From Burkholderia cepacia (lineage in GTDB: Bacteria > Pseudomonadota > Gammaproteobacteria > Burkholderiales > Burkholderiaceae), in assembly GCF_001718835.1 (NCBI RefSeq), contig NZ_CP013443.1, positions 1,240,001-1,304,000 of the forward strand: a stretch of DNA of 64,000 nt, in the 5' to 3' direction. This document shows, one piece after another, positions 9,407-17,705 of this stretch (the first letter of the stretch is position 1; each line of letters opens with the position of its first letter). Below the pieces are notes generated by a model. The model was not told where the DNA came from and searched no databases. It saw only the letters and a list, made by a program, of their open reading frames with translations. A program made the translations under genes and the position numbers.

Positions 9407-9456
9407 GTTTGTTGGGTGGTCTGCCTGGGCTTTTCGTGAATTGCCTGTAATGCTTT

Positions 9457-9539
9457 CGGTCTATTAGCGTCGCCCCTGCGCGGGGCGGCGGTTACTTTTC
9501 TTTGTCTTGCCAAAGAAAAGTAACCAAAAGAAAGGCGCT
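9457..9539 (+). repeat. Left terminal inverted repeat of palindromic element
   Basis: 83 bp, identical to the complement of 9964-10046. It starts 50 bp after the argR stop. Includes a strong hairpin at about 9490-9525 that could act as a transcription stop or attenuator for argR. Confidence 0.9.
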
Positions 9540-9963
9540 CGAAATGCCCCGGGTTCCGTGCGATCGTCGTCGGAGTGGACCGCACAAAAGTGTCCGCGCC
9601 AGTCAGGAGACCGGAGTGGTTCGAGCAATGGTTCTGACGCGCCGCACCACGGAGCAGAGCGGTATACCGCCCGCAAGCTCCGCCCTCGCTTCGCTCGGCC
9701 GACAGGTCCACACCTGCTGAACAGATGATTGGTTGATTGGTTGATTGGCGTTGGCTATCGCGGGCGATGCATGTGCAGTGCGACCATGAAGTGCCCTGCA
9801 GCCGAGCGAAGCGAGGATGGAACTGATGAGTGGTATACCACTCTGCTTGGTGGTGCGACGTGTCAGAACCATTGCTCGAACCACTCCGTGTTCCTGACTG
9901 GCGCGGACACTTAGGTGCGAACCACTCTGACAACCACGGCACCGGGAAGTCATGCGTTCTCAC

Positions 9964-10046
9964 AGCGCCTTTCTTTTGGTTACTTTTCTTTGGCAAGACA
10001 AAGAAAAGTAACCGCCGCCCCGCGCAGGGGCGACGCTAATAGACCG
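9964..10046 (-). repeat. Right terminal inverted repeat of palindromic element
   Basis: 83 bp, exact reverse complement of 9457-9539. It ends about 175 bp before the astC start, so it may lie close to or within the ast regulatory region. Confidence 0.9.
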
Positions 10047-10138
10047 CAAACAAAACGGGACAGGCGAAACCCGAAGCGCACCGAAGGTAAAAAACCCCGG
10101 AACCTGCCGCAAGGCACAAAAAACATCCCGATAGAACC

Positions 10139-10154
10139 CGTCGCAATTCCGCAA
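10139..10154 (+). promoter_or_regulatory. Possible ArgR half-site upstream of astC
   Basis: CGTCGC-N8-AA resembles the half-site TGTCGC-N8-AA described for Pseudomonas ArgR (one mismatch). I do not see a clear second half-site at the expected spacing, so this is weak. Confidence 0.25.
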
Positions 10155-10179
10155 GACGCTTGCGTCACCCTTACCTAAA

Positions 10180-10198
10180 CTTGAACCTATTGTTCAAG
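10180..10198 (+). promoter_or_regulatory. Perfect dyad in the astC upstream region
   Basis: CTTGAAC-CTATT-GTTCAAG, a 7-bp perfect inverted repeat ending 22 bases before the astC ATG and just upstream of its AAGGA ribosome site. It could be an operator or a small leader hairpin controlling translation of the ast operon. Confidence 0.45.
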
Positions 10199-10220
10199 AC
10201 CTCTACCGAAAGGAACGACC

Positions 10221-11453
10221 ATGACGACCTCGACCGTGACCCGCCAGACATTCGATGAAGTGATGGTGCCGGTATTTTCTCCCGCGCCGTTCGTGCCGGA
10301 TCGCGCAGAGGGCTCCCGCGTGTGGGACACGGCCGGCCGCGAGTACATCGATTTCGCGTGCGGCATCGCCGTGACGTCGCTCGGCCACGGCCACCCGGAA
10401 CTGCTGAAAGTCCTGGACGAACAAAGCCGCAAGCTCTGGCACATCGGCAACGGCTATACGAACGAGCCGGTGCTGCGCCTCGCAAAGCGCCTCGAATCGC
10501 TGACCTTCGCCGACCGCGCGTTCTTCGCGAACTCGGGCGCCGAAGCGAACGAAGCCGCCCTGAAACTCGCACGCCGCGTCGCGTTCGACCGCCACGGCGC
10601 CGATAAAGCAGAAATCATCTCGTTCGTGCAGTCGTTCCATGGCCGCACGTTCTTCACGGTCAGTGTCGGCGGCCAGCCGAAATACTCGGAAGGCTTCGGC
10701 CCCGTGCCGGCCGGCATCAAGCACCTGCCGTACAACGACATCGAAGCCGCAAAGGCCGCGATCGGCCCGCAAACCTGCGCCGTGATCGTCGAGCCCGTGC
10801 AAGGCGAAGGCGGCGTGATCCCGGCCGATCCGGCCTTCCTGAAGGCGCTGCGCGAAGCGTGCGACGCGAACAACGCACTGCTGATCTTCGACGAAGTGCA
10901 AACGGGCGTCGGCCGCACGGGCCAGTTCTACGCGTACATGGACACGGGCGTCACGCCGGACATCCTCACGACCGCCAAGGCGCTCGGCAACGGCTTCCCG
11001 ATCGGCGCGATGCTGACGACCAACGAACTGGCCGCGCACTTCAAGGTCGGCGTGCACGGCACGACGTACGGCGGCAACCCGCTCGCATCGGCGATCGCAG
11101 ACAAGGTCGTCGAACTGATCGGCGACCCGGCACTGCTCGAAGGCGTGCGCGAACGCAGCGTGCGCCTGAAGGGCGCGCTCGAGCGCATCAACGCACGCTT
11201 CGGCATCTTCAAGGACGTGCGCGGCAAGGGCCTGCTCGTCGGCGCGGAACTCACGGCCGCATTCGACGGCCGCGCGAAGGACTTCGTCACCGCAGCAGCG
11301 GAAAACGGCCTGATCATGCTGATCGCCGGCCCGAACGTGCTGCGCTTCGTCCCGTCGCTGGTGATCCCGTTCGACCTGCTCGACGAAGGCGTCAAGCGCT
11401 TCGAGAAGGCCGTCGAACAAGTGCTCGCCGCCCAGGAAGCCACCGCGCGCTGA
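10221..11453 (+). CDS. astC: Succinylornithine/acetylornithine transaminase AstC
   Basis: PLP-dependent class III aminotransferase, 410 aa. In the arginine succinyltransferase pathway it converts N2-succinylornithine plus 2-oxoglutarate to succinylglutamate semialdehyde plus glutamate; the same family also serves as acetylornithine aminotransferase. Visible are the PLP phosphate-binding NSGAEANEAA (~105-114), the cofactor aspartate in LIFDEVQTG (~221-229) and the Schiff-base lysine in TAKALGNG (Lys253). ATG 10221 is preceded by AAGGA. First gene of astC-aruF-aruG-astD-astB-astE, with tight spacing throughout. Confidence 0.93.
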   Translation: MTTSTVTRQTFDEVMVPVFSPAPFVPDRAEGSRVWDTAGREYIDFACGIAVTSLGHGHPELLKVLDEQSRKLWHIGNGYTNEPVLRLAKRLESLTFADRAFFANSGAEANEAALKLARRVAFDRHGADKAEIISFVQSFHGRTFFTVSVGGQPKYSEGFGPVPAGIKHLPYNDIEAAKAAIGPQTCAVIVEPVQGEGGVIPADPAFLKALREACDANNALLIFDEVQTGVGRTGQFYAYMDTGVTPDILTTAKALGNGFPIGAMLTTNELAAHFKVGVHGTTYGGNPLASAIADKVVELIGDPALLEGVRERSVRLKGALERINARFGIFKDVRGKGLLVGAELTAAFDGRAKDFVTAAAENGLIMLIAGPNVLRFVPSLVIPFDLLDEGVKRFEKAVEQVLAAQEATAR

Positions 11454-11483
11454 TCGGCGCCCCCATCGCAGACAGGAACGACG

Positions 11484-12536
11484 ATGCTATTTGTTCGCCC
11501 CGGCAAACTCACGGATCTCGATGCGCTCGCGCACATGGCGCGCACCGCGCAGCCGGTCCTGCACTCGCTGCCGCACGACCGCGCGGCGCTCGAAGCGCGC
11601 GTGGCGCTCTCCGAGGATTCGTTTCGCGCGGACGTCGACTTCGCCGGCGAGGAGTTCTACCTCTTCGTGCTCGAGGATTCGTCGACGGGCAAGCTGCTCG
11701 GCACGGCGAGCATCGTGGCCGCGGCCGGCTACTCGGAACCGTTCTACGCGTTTCGCAACGACGCGTTGATCCACGCGTCGCGCGAGCTGCACGTGAACCG
11801 CAAGATCCACGCGCTCACGATGTCGCACGAGCTGACCGGCAAGAGCCGGCTCGCGGGCTTCTACGTCGATCCGTCGCTGCGCGGCGACGCGGCCGCGCAC
11901 CTGATCTCGCGCGCCCGGATGATGTACATCGCCGCGAACCGCCGCCGCTTCACGCCGGAAGTGTTCACGCTGCTGCTCGGCGTGAGCGACGACACGGGCG
12001 CGTCGCCGTTCTGGGAAGCGGTGGGCCGCAAGTTCTTCGGCCGCAACTTCACCGACGTCGACATCGCGTCAGGCGGCCGCAGCCGCACCTTCATCGCGGA
12101 AGTGATGCCGGCGTATCCGCTCTACGTGCCGCTGCTGCCGGAAGCCGCGCAGCGCGTGCTCGGCGAGCCGAACGAATCGGCACTGCTCGCCTACGACATC
12201 CATCTCGAGGAAGGCTTCGAGCCCGACCGCTTCGTCGACATCTTCGACGCGGGCCCGGTGCTCACCGCGCAGGTCGACCGTACCGCATGCGTGAAGCACG
12301 GCACGGAGCGCGTCGTGCGCGAGGCCGCGCACCAGCAGGGCGACGTCGCGTACATGGTGTCGACGGGCAGCGGCGAATCGTTCCGCTGCGTGCTGGCCGA
12401 CCTGCCGGGCGATGCGGCTGACGCACCGCTTGCCGGCGACGTGCGCGCGGCACTCGATGTGAAGGATGGCGATGTCGTGCGCTGCGTGCCGCTGCACCGC
12501 CGCGACGATGAAGATTTGAAGGGAGACGCAGCATGA
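11484..12536 (+). CDS. aruF: Arginine N-succinyltransferase, alpha subunit
   Basis: First step of the pathway: transfers succinyl from succinyl-CoA to the alpha-amino group of arginine. 350 aa, AstA family (GNAT-like acyltransferase fold). Conserved features shared with the next gene include the N-terminal VRPGKLTDLDAL, the block SPFWEAVGRKFF and the C-terminal VDIFDAGPVL. As in Pseudomonas, two paralogous subunits replace the single AstA of enterobacteria. Follows astC by 30 bp and overlaps aruG by four bases (ATGA), consistent with a stoichiometric heteromer. Confidence 0.92.
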   Translation: MLFVRPGKLTDLDALAHMARTAQPVLHSLPHDRAALEARVALSEDSFRADVDFAGEEFYLFVLEDSSTGKLLGTASIVAAAGYSEPFYAFRNDALIHASRELHVNRKIHALTMSHELTGKSRLAGFYVDPSLRGDAAAHLISRARMMYIAANRRRFTPEVFTLLLGVSDDTGASPFWEAVGRKFFGRNFTDVDIASGGRSRTFIAEVMPAYPLYVPLLPEAAQRVLGEPNESALLAYDIHLEEGFEPDRFVDIFDAGPVLTAQVDRTACVKHGTERVVREAAHQQGDVAYMVSTGSGESFRCVLADLPGDAADAPLAGDVRAALDVKDGDVVRCVPLHRRDDEDLKGDAA

Positions 12537-13564
12537 TCGTCGTTCGGGTCGTACAAACGGGCGACGTCGACGCGCTCGTGTCGCTCGCGAAGGAAACCGG
12601 GCCGGGCCTGACCACGTTCAAGCCCGACCGCGACGCGCTCGCCGCGCGCATCGAGCGCACGCGCCGCACGCTCGCGGGCGAGGCCGCGGCCGGCGAGGCC
12701 GGTTACTTCTTCGTGATGGAAGAGTCGAAGACGGGCGACATCGCGGGCGTATGCGGGATCGAATCGCAGGTCGGCCTCGAACAGCCGTTCTACAACTACC
12801 GCGTGAGCACGGTCGTGCACGCGAGCCAGGAGCTCGGCGTGTGGACGCGCATGCACGCGCTGAACATCTCGCATGACCTGACGGGCTACGCGGAAGTGTG
12901 CTCGCTGTTCCTGAGCCCGCGTTATCGCACGGGCGGCGTCGGCGGCCTGCTGTCGCGCTCGCGCTTCATGTTCATCGCACAGTTCCGCGAGCGTTTCCCG
13001 GAACGCATCTGCGCGGAACTGCGCGGCCACTTCGACGAAGACGGCACGTCGCCGTTCTGGCGCGCCGTCGGTTCGCACTTCTACCAGATCGATTTCAACG
13101 CGGCCGACTACCTGAGCTCGCACGGCCGCAAGTCGTTCCTCGCGGAACTGATGCCGCGCTACCCGGTGTACGTCGACCTGCTGCCGCAGGACGCGCAGGA
13201 CGCGGTCGGCCTCACGCACCGCGACACGCTGCCGGCCCGCAAGATGCTCGAGGCGGAAGGGCTGCGCTACCAGAACCACGTCGACATCTTCGACGCGGGC
13301 CCGGTGCTCGAATGCCACGTCAACGACCTGCGCACGGTGCGCGAAAGCGTCGTCGTGCCGGTCGCGATCGGCGTGCCCGATGCACGGGACGACGCCCCCA
13401 GGTCGCTCGTGTCGAACACGTCGCTTACCGATTTCCGCGTCGGCGTCGCGCCGGGCGTGGTCGCGAACGGCTCGTTCGTGCTGTCGGCCGACGATGCCGC
13501 CGCGCTCGACGTGAAGGCCGGCGATCCGGTCCGCGTGCTGCCGCTCAAAGTCAAACAGGGATAA
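12533..13564 (+). CDS. aruG: Arginine N-succinyltransferase, beta subunit
   Basis: Paralogue of the preceding alpha subunit and equal in length (343 aa). Shared landmarks: SPFWRAVGSHFYQIDF, the AELMPRYPVYVDLLP block and VDIFDAGPVLECHV. Closer to single-subunit AstA enzymes of other bacteria than the alpha subunit appears to be, by reading. Start ATG overlaps the aruF stop, so translation is probably coupled. Together they commit arginine to the ammonia-producing succinyl route. AstD starts 7 bases after its stop. Confidence 0.92.
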   Translation: MIVVRVVQTGDVDALVSLAKETGPGLTTFKPDRDALAARIERTRRTLAGEAAAGEAGYFFVMEESKTGDIAGVCGIESQVGLEQPFYNYRVSTVVHASQELGVWTRMHALNISHDLTGYAEVCSLFLSPRYRTGGVGGLLSRSRFMFIAQFRERFPERICAELRGHFDEDGTSPFWRAVGSHFYQIDFNAADYLSSHGRKSFLAELMPRYPVYVDLLPQDAQDAVGLTHRDTLPARKMLEAEGLRYQNHVDIFDAGPVLECHVNDLRTVRESVVVPVAIGVPDARDDAPRSLVSNTSLTDFRVGVAPGVVANGSFVLSADDAAALDVKAGDPVRVLPLKVKQG

Positions 13565-13571
13565 ACGAATC

Positions 13572-15035
13572 ATGACGGAACTCTTCATCGACGGCGCCTG
13601 GGTCGCAGGCTCGGGCCCCGTGTTCGCTTCGCGCAACCCGGGCACCGACGAGATCGCGTGGCAGGGCGAAAGCGCGTCGGCGGCCGACGTCGACCGCGCG
13701 GTCGCGAGCGCGCGTCGCGCATTCGCCGGCTGGTCGGCGCTCGACTTCGAATCGCGCTGCGCGATCGTCAAGCGTTTCGCCGCATTGCTCAACGAACGCA
13801 AGGAAGCGATCGCCACCGCGATCGGCCGCGAGACGGGCAAGCCGCTGTGGGAAGCGCGCACCGAAGTCGCGTCGATGGCCGCGAAGGTCGGCATCTCGAT
13901 CCAGGCGTACCAGGAACGCACCGGCGAAAAGCGCCAGGACATGGCCGACGGCGTCGCGGTGCTGCGCCACCGCCCGCACGGCGTCGTCGCGGTGTTCGGC
14001 CCGTACAACTTCCCCGGCCACTTGCCGAACGGCCATATCGTGCCGGCGCTGATCGCGGGCAACACGGTCGTGTTCAAGCCGTCGGAACTCGCGCCGGGCG
14101 TCGCGCGCGCGACGGTCGAGGTGTGGCGGGAAGCCGGGCTGCCCGCCGGCGTGCTGAACCTCGTGCAGGGCGAAAAGGATACCGGCATCGCGCTCGCGAA
14201 CCACCGCCAGATCGACGGCCTGTTCTTCACCGGCAGCTCGGACACCGGCACGCTGCTGCACCGGCAGTTCGGCGGCCGTCCGGAAATCGTGCTCGCGCTC
14301 GAGATGGGCGGCAACAATCCGCTCGTGATCGGCGAAGTCGAGGACATCGACGCGGCCGTCCATCACACGATCCAGTCGGCGTTCCTGTCGGCCGGGCAGC
14401 GCTGCACGTGCGCGCGCCGCATCTTCGTGCCGCAGGGCGCGTTCGGCGACCGCTTCCTTGCGCGTTTCGCCGACGTGACGTCGAAGATCACGGCCGACGT
14501 GTTCGACGCCGATCCGCAACCGTTCATGGGCGCGGTGATCTCGGCGCGCGCGGCCGCGAAGCTCGTCGACGCGCAGTCGCGCCTGATCGAGCAGGGCGCG
14601 AAGCCGGTCATCGCGATGACGCAGCGCGATCCGCGCCTCGGCTTCGTGAACGCGGCGATCGTCGACGTGACGGGCGTGGCGAACCTGCCCGACGAAGAAC
14701 ACTTCGGCCCGCTCGCGCAGATCGTCCGCTACGCGACGTTCGACGAAGCGATCGAGCGCGCGAACGACACCGCATTCGGCCTGTCCGCCGGGCTGCTCGC
14801 CGACGACGCGAAGGCATGGGAGCACTTCCGCCGCACGATTCGCGCCGGCATCGTCAACTGGAACCGTCCGACCAACGGCGCATCGTCCGCCGCGCCGTTC
14901 GGCGGCACCGGCCGCTCGGGCAACCATCGCCCGAGCGCGTACTACGCGGCCGACTATTGCGCGTATCCGATGGCGTCGGTGGAAAGCACGCAACTGACCT
15001 TGCCCGCGAGCCTGTCGCCGGGCCTGCACTTCTGA
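13572..15035 (+). CDS. astD: Succinylglutamate-semialdehyde dehydrogenase AstD
   Basis: NAD+-dependent aldehyde dehydrogenase oxidising N-succinylglutamate 5-semialdehyde to N-succinylglutamate. 487 aa, the usual size. ALDH landmarks: FGPYNFPGHLPNGHI (~142-156), the general-base glutamate in LEMGGNNP (Glu244), and the nucleophile in SAGQRCTC (Cys278). The C-terminal segment NWNRPTNGASSAAPFGG is typical of the AstD branch. Sits inside the ast operon between the acyltransferase pair and astB. Confidence 0.94.
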   Translation: MTELFIDGAWVAGSGPVFASRNPGTDEIAWQGESASAADVDRAVASARRAFAGWSALDFESRCAIVKRFAALLNERKEAIATAIGRETGKPLWEARTEVASMAAKVGISIQAYQERTGEKRQDMADGVAVLRHRPHGVVAVFGPYNFPGHLPNGHIVPALIAGNTVVFKPSELAPGVARATVEVWREAGLPAGVLNLVQGEKDTGIALANHRQIDGLFFTGSSDTGTLLHRQFGGRPEIVLALEMGGNNPLVIGEVEDIDAAVHHTIQSAFLSAGQRCTCARRIFVPQGAFGDRFLARFADVTSKITADVFDADPQPFMGAVISARAAAKLVDAQSRLIEQGAKPVIAMTQRDPRLGFVNAAIVDVTGVANLPDEEHFGPLAQIVRYATFDEAIERANDTAFGLSAGLLADDAKAWEHFRRTIRAGIVNWNRPTNGASSAAPFGGTGRSGNHRPSAYYAADYCAYPMASVESTQLTLPASLSPGLHF

Positions 15036-15049
15036 TCGAGGGAACGACG

Positions 15050-16390
15050 ATGAACGCACAAGAAGCCAATTTCGACGGGCTCGTCGGCCCGACCCACAAC
15101 TACGCCGGCCTGTCGTTCGGCAACGTGGCGTCGCTCAACAACGAGAAGTCGGCCGCGAACCCGAAGGCCGCCGCGAAGCAGGGGCTGCGCAAGATGAAGC
15201 AGCTCGCGGATCTCGGCTTCGCTCAAGGCGTGCTGCCGCCGCAGGAGCGGCCGTCGCTGCGCCTGTTGCGCGAGCTCGGCTTCTCGGGCAAGGACGCGGA
15301 CGTGATCGCGAAGGCCGCGAAGCAGGCGCCCGAACTGCTCGCTGCCGCGAGCTCGGCATCGGCGATGTGGACCGCGAACGCGGCCACCGTCAGCCCGTCG
15401 GCGGACACGAGCGACGGCCGCGTGCACTTCACGCCGGCGAACCTCTGCAGCAAGCTGCATCGCGCGATCGAACACGAAGCGACGCGCCGCACGCTGTCGA
15501 CGCTGTTCGCCGATCCCGCGCACTTCGCGGTGCATGAAGCGCTGACCGGCACACCGGCGCTCGGCGACGAGGGCGCGGCGAACCACACGCGCTTCTGTGC
15601 CGAATACGGCAAGCCGGGCATCGAGTTCTTCGTGTACGGCCGCGCGGAATATCGCCGCGGCCCCGAGCCGAAGCGTTTCCCGGCACGCCAGACGTTCGAG
15701 GCGAGCCGCGCGGTCGCCCATCGCCACGGGCTCGCCGAAGAGGCGACGGTGTATGCGCAGCAGGACCCGGACGTGATCGACGCGGGTGTGTTCCACAACG
15801 ACGTGATCTCGGTCGGCAACCGCGACACGCTGTTCACGCACGAGCGCGCGTTCGTCAACAAGCAGGCGATCTACGACACGCTGACCGCCGCGCTCGACGC
15901 ACGCGGCGCGCGCCTGAACGTGATCGAGGTGCCCGAGGCGGCCGTGAGCGTGAACGACGCGGTCACGTCGTATCTGTTCAACAGCCAGCTGCTGTCGCGC
16001 GCGGACGGTTCGCAGGTGCTCGTCGTGCCGCAGGAATGCCGCGAGAACGGGAACGTCGCGGCTTATCTCGACGAACTCGCGGCCGGCAACGGCCCGATTC
16101 ACGACGTGCTCGTGTTCGACCTGCGCGAAAGCATGAAGAACGGCGGTGGCCCCGCCTGCCTGCGTCTTCGCGTCGTGCTGAACGAAGCGGAACGCGCGGC
16201 CGTCACGTCGAACGTATGGATCAACGACACGCTGTTCACGTCGCTCGACACGTGGATCGACCGGCACTATCGCGATCGCCTCGCACCGGAAGACCTCGCC
16301 GATCCGGCGCTGCTCGACGAATCGCGCACGGCGCTCGACGAGCTCACGCAGATCCTGCGCGTCGGGTCGCTGTATGACTTCCAGCGCTGA
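15050..16390 (+). CDS. astB: N-succinylarginine dihydrolase AstB
   Basis: Hydrolyses N2-succinylarginine to succinylornithine, two ammonia and CO2 (amidinotransferase/pentein fold). 446 aa. The family signature FDGLVGPTHNYAGLS is at the N-terminus. The catalytic His lies in DAGVFHNDV and the catalytic Cys near the C-terminus in GGGPACLRLRV. ATG 15050 is preceded by GGGAACG; the open frame extending upstream is a shadow of astD. The end overlaps the astE start by 17 bases. Confidence 0.93.
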   Translation: MNAQEANFDGLVGPTHNYAGLSFGNVASLNNEKSAANPKAAAKQGLRKMKQLADLGFAQGVLPPQERPSLRLLRELGFSGKDADVIAKAAKQAPELLAAASSASAMWTANAATVSPSADTSDGRVHFTPANLCSKLHRAIEHEATRRTLSTLFADPAHFAVHEALTGTPALGDEGAANHTRFCAEYGKPGIEFFVYGRAEYRRGPEPKRFPARQTFEASRAVAHRHGLAEEATVYAQQDPDVIDAGVFHNDVISVGNRDTLFTHERAFVNKQAIYDTLTAALDARGARLNVIEVPEAAVSVNDAVTSYLFNSQLLSRADGSQVLVVPQECRENGNVAAYLDELAAGNGPIHDVLVFDLRESMKNGGGPACLRLRVVLNEAERAAVTSNVWINDTLFTSLDTWIDRHYRDRLAPEDLADPALLDESRTALDELTQILRVGSLYDFQR

Positions 16391-17441
16391 GGCACGGATG
16401 CCGGCCAACGCGCTGCTCGACGACTTCCTCGCGTTCACGCTGGCCGGCGGCGCGCCGGCCGTGCGCGACGGCGTCTGCGCCGGCGGCGCGGTGCGCTGGC
16501 AGTGGCAGGGCGAGGGGCTGCTCGCGCTCGAGCCGGGTGCGGCGGACGTGGCATCGAGCCGTAGTGTGCTGGTATCTGCCGGCGTGCACGGCGACGAGAC
16601 GGCGCCGATCGAGCTGCTGTCGATGCTCGTGCGCGATCTCGCATCGGGCGCGCTGCCGCTCGCGTGCCGGCTGCTCGTCGTGCTCGGCAACGTGCCGGCG
16701 ATGCGGGCCGGCGAACGCTATCTCGACGACGACCTGAACCGCCTGTTCAGCGGTCGTCACGCGCAGGTGCCCGCCAGCCGCGAAGCGCCGCGCGCCGCGC
16801 AGCTCGAAGCGGCCGCCGCCGCGTTCTTCGCGGACGCGCCGGCCGGCGCCGCGCGCTGGCACATCGACATGCACACGGCGATCCGCGCGTCGGTGTTCGA
16901 GCAGTTCGCACTGCTGCCGCACACGGGCACGCCGCCGACGCGCACGATGTTCGAATGGCTCGGCGACGCGCGGATCGCGGCCGTGCTGCTGCATACCGCG
17001 AAGGGCAATACGTATTCGCATTTCACGGCCGAGCACTGCGGCGCGCTCGCATGCACGCTGGAACTCGGCAAGGTGCGCCCGTTCGGCCAGAACGACCTGA
17101 CGCGCTTCGCTCCGGCCGATCGCGCGGTGCGCAAGCTCGTGTCGGGCGCGGGGGGCGCTGCCGACGCGCAGGGCGATCGTCCGCCGCTGCCGCGCGTGTT
17201 CACGGTGATCGACCAGATCACGAAGCAGAGCGATGCGCTCGAGCTGTTCGTCGCGGCCGACGTCGCGAACTTCACCGCGTTCGCACGCGGCACGGTGCTC
17301 GCGCAGGACGGCGATTACCGCTACACGGTCACGCACGACGAGGAACGGATCGTCTTTCCGAACCCGACCGTGAAGCCGGGCCTGCGCGCGGGCCTGCTCG
17401 TCGTCGACACGACCCGCGAGACGATCGCGGCGCTCGTCTGA
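16374..17441 (+). CDS. astE: Succinylglutamate desuccinylase AstE
   Basis: Zinc peptidase-like (AstE/AspA, M14-related) enzyme cleaving N-succinylglutamate to glutamate and succinate, the final pathway step. The zinc ligands are visible as GVHGDE near residues 70-75 and WHIDMHTA near 162-169. 355 aa. ATG 16374 overlaps astB by 17 bases; an alternative ATG at 16398 (MPANALL) has a better-placed TGAGG ribosome site and would shorten the protein by eight residues. Last gene of the ast operon. Confidence 0.9.
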   Translation: MTSSAEARMPANALLDDFLAFTLAGGAPAVRDGVCAGGAVRWQWQGEGLLALEPGAADVASSRSVLVSAGVHGDETAPIELLSMLVRDLASGALPLACRLLVVLGNVPAMRAGERYLDDDLNRLFSGRHAQVPASREAPRAAQLEAAAAAFFADAPAGAARWHIDMHTAIRASVFEQFALLPHTGTPPTRTMFEWLGDARIAAVLLHTAKGNTYSHFTAEHCGALACTLELGKVRPFGQNDLTRFAPADRAVRKLVSGAGGAADAQGDRPPLPRVFTVIDQITKQSDALELFVAADVANFTAFARGTVLAQDGDYRYTVTHDEERIVFPNPTVKPGLRAGLLVVDTTRETIAALV

Positions 17442-17574
17442 CCCGCCGGCGCGGCGGCGCCTTGCGTATTTGCGACATCGTCTTGCAAGTTCGGCGGCCG
17501 GCCCGGCCGTGCGTCGTGTGCGCACCGCAGCATCGCGCACCGACGGCTGCTTTGCCATATCGGGCCGCGCGGAT

Positions 17575-17583
17575 TGGTACAAT
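17575..17583 (+). promoter_or_regulatory. Candidate extended -10 promoter for aotJ
   Basis: TGGTACAAT contains an extended -10 (TGn) followed by TACAAT, five of six matches to consensus, 123 bases upstream of the aotJ ATG. No good -35 lies at 16-18 bp, which is acceptable for extended -10 promoters. The 264-bp gap 17442-17705 otherwise shows nothing clear. Confidence 0.4.
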
Positions 17584-17705
17584 CGCGGCCTTGCGGCTGT
17601 TGCGCCGCATCACGACGCGGCGGCACCGTTGTCGAGGTCATTTGACCCTGCAATGATGCACGCGCCCGTCGTTCCGGAACATTCGAGTATCGAGGAGAAC
17701 ACCTG

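Larger units (their letters stand above)
9457..10046. repeat. ~590-bp palindromic element with 83-bp perfect terminal inverted repeats
   Basis: Bases 9457-9539 are the exact reverse complement of 9964-10046. Inside, the arms remain recognisably inverted (for example the GTGGTTCGAGCAATGG block on the left and its complement on the right; the CTCGCTTCGCTCGGC block likewise) around a ~100-bp unpaired centre near 9700-9800. Each terminal arm itself contains a 15-bp perfect hairpin, GGTTACTTTTCTTTG / CAAAGAAAAGTAACC with a 6-base loop. The centre carries 2.75 copies of GATTGGTT (9727-9748). Small ORFs on both strands start with the same MPKKSNQKK peptide because of the symmetry and are not credible genes. 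I recall this repeat type as frequent in Burkholderia genomes; copy number was not checked. Confidence 0.9.

Noticed and set aside
9502..9996. Small ORFs starting MPKKSNQKK on both strands
   Set aside because: They arise twice from the inverted arms of the palindromic repeat and have no credible translation signals or domain.
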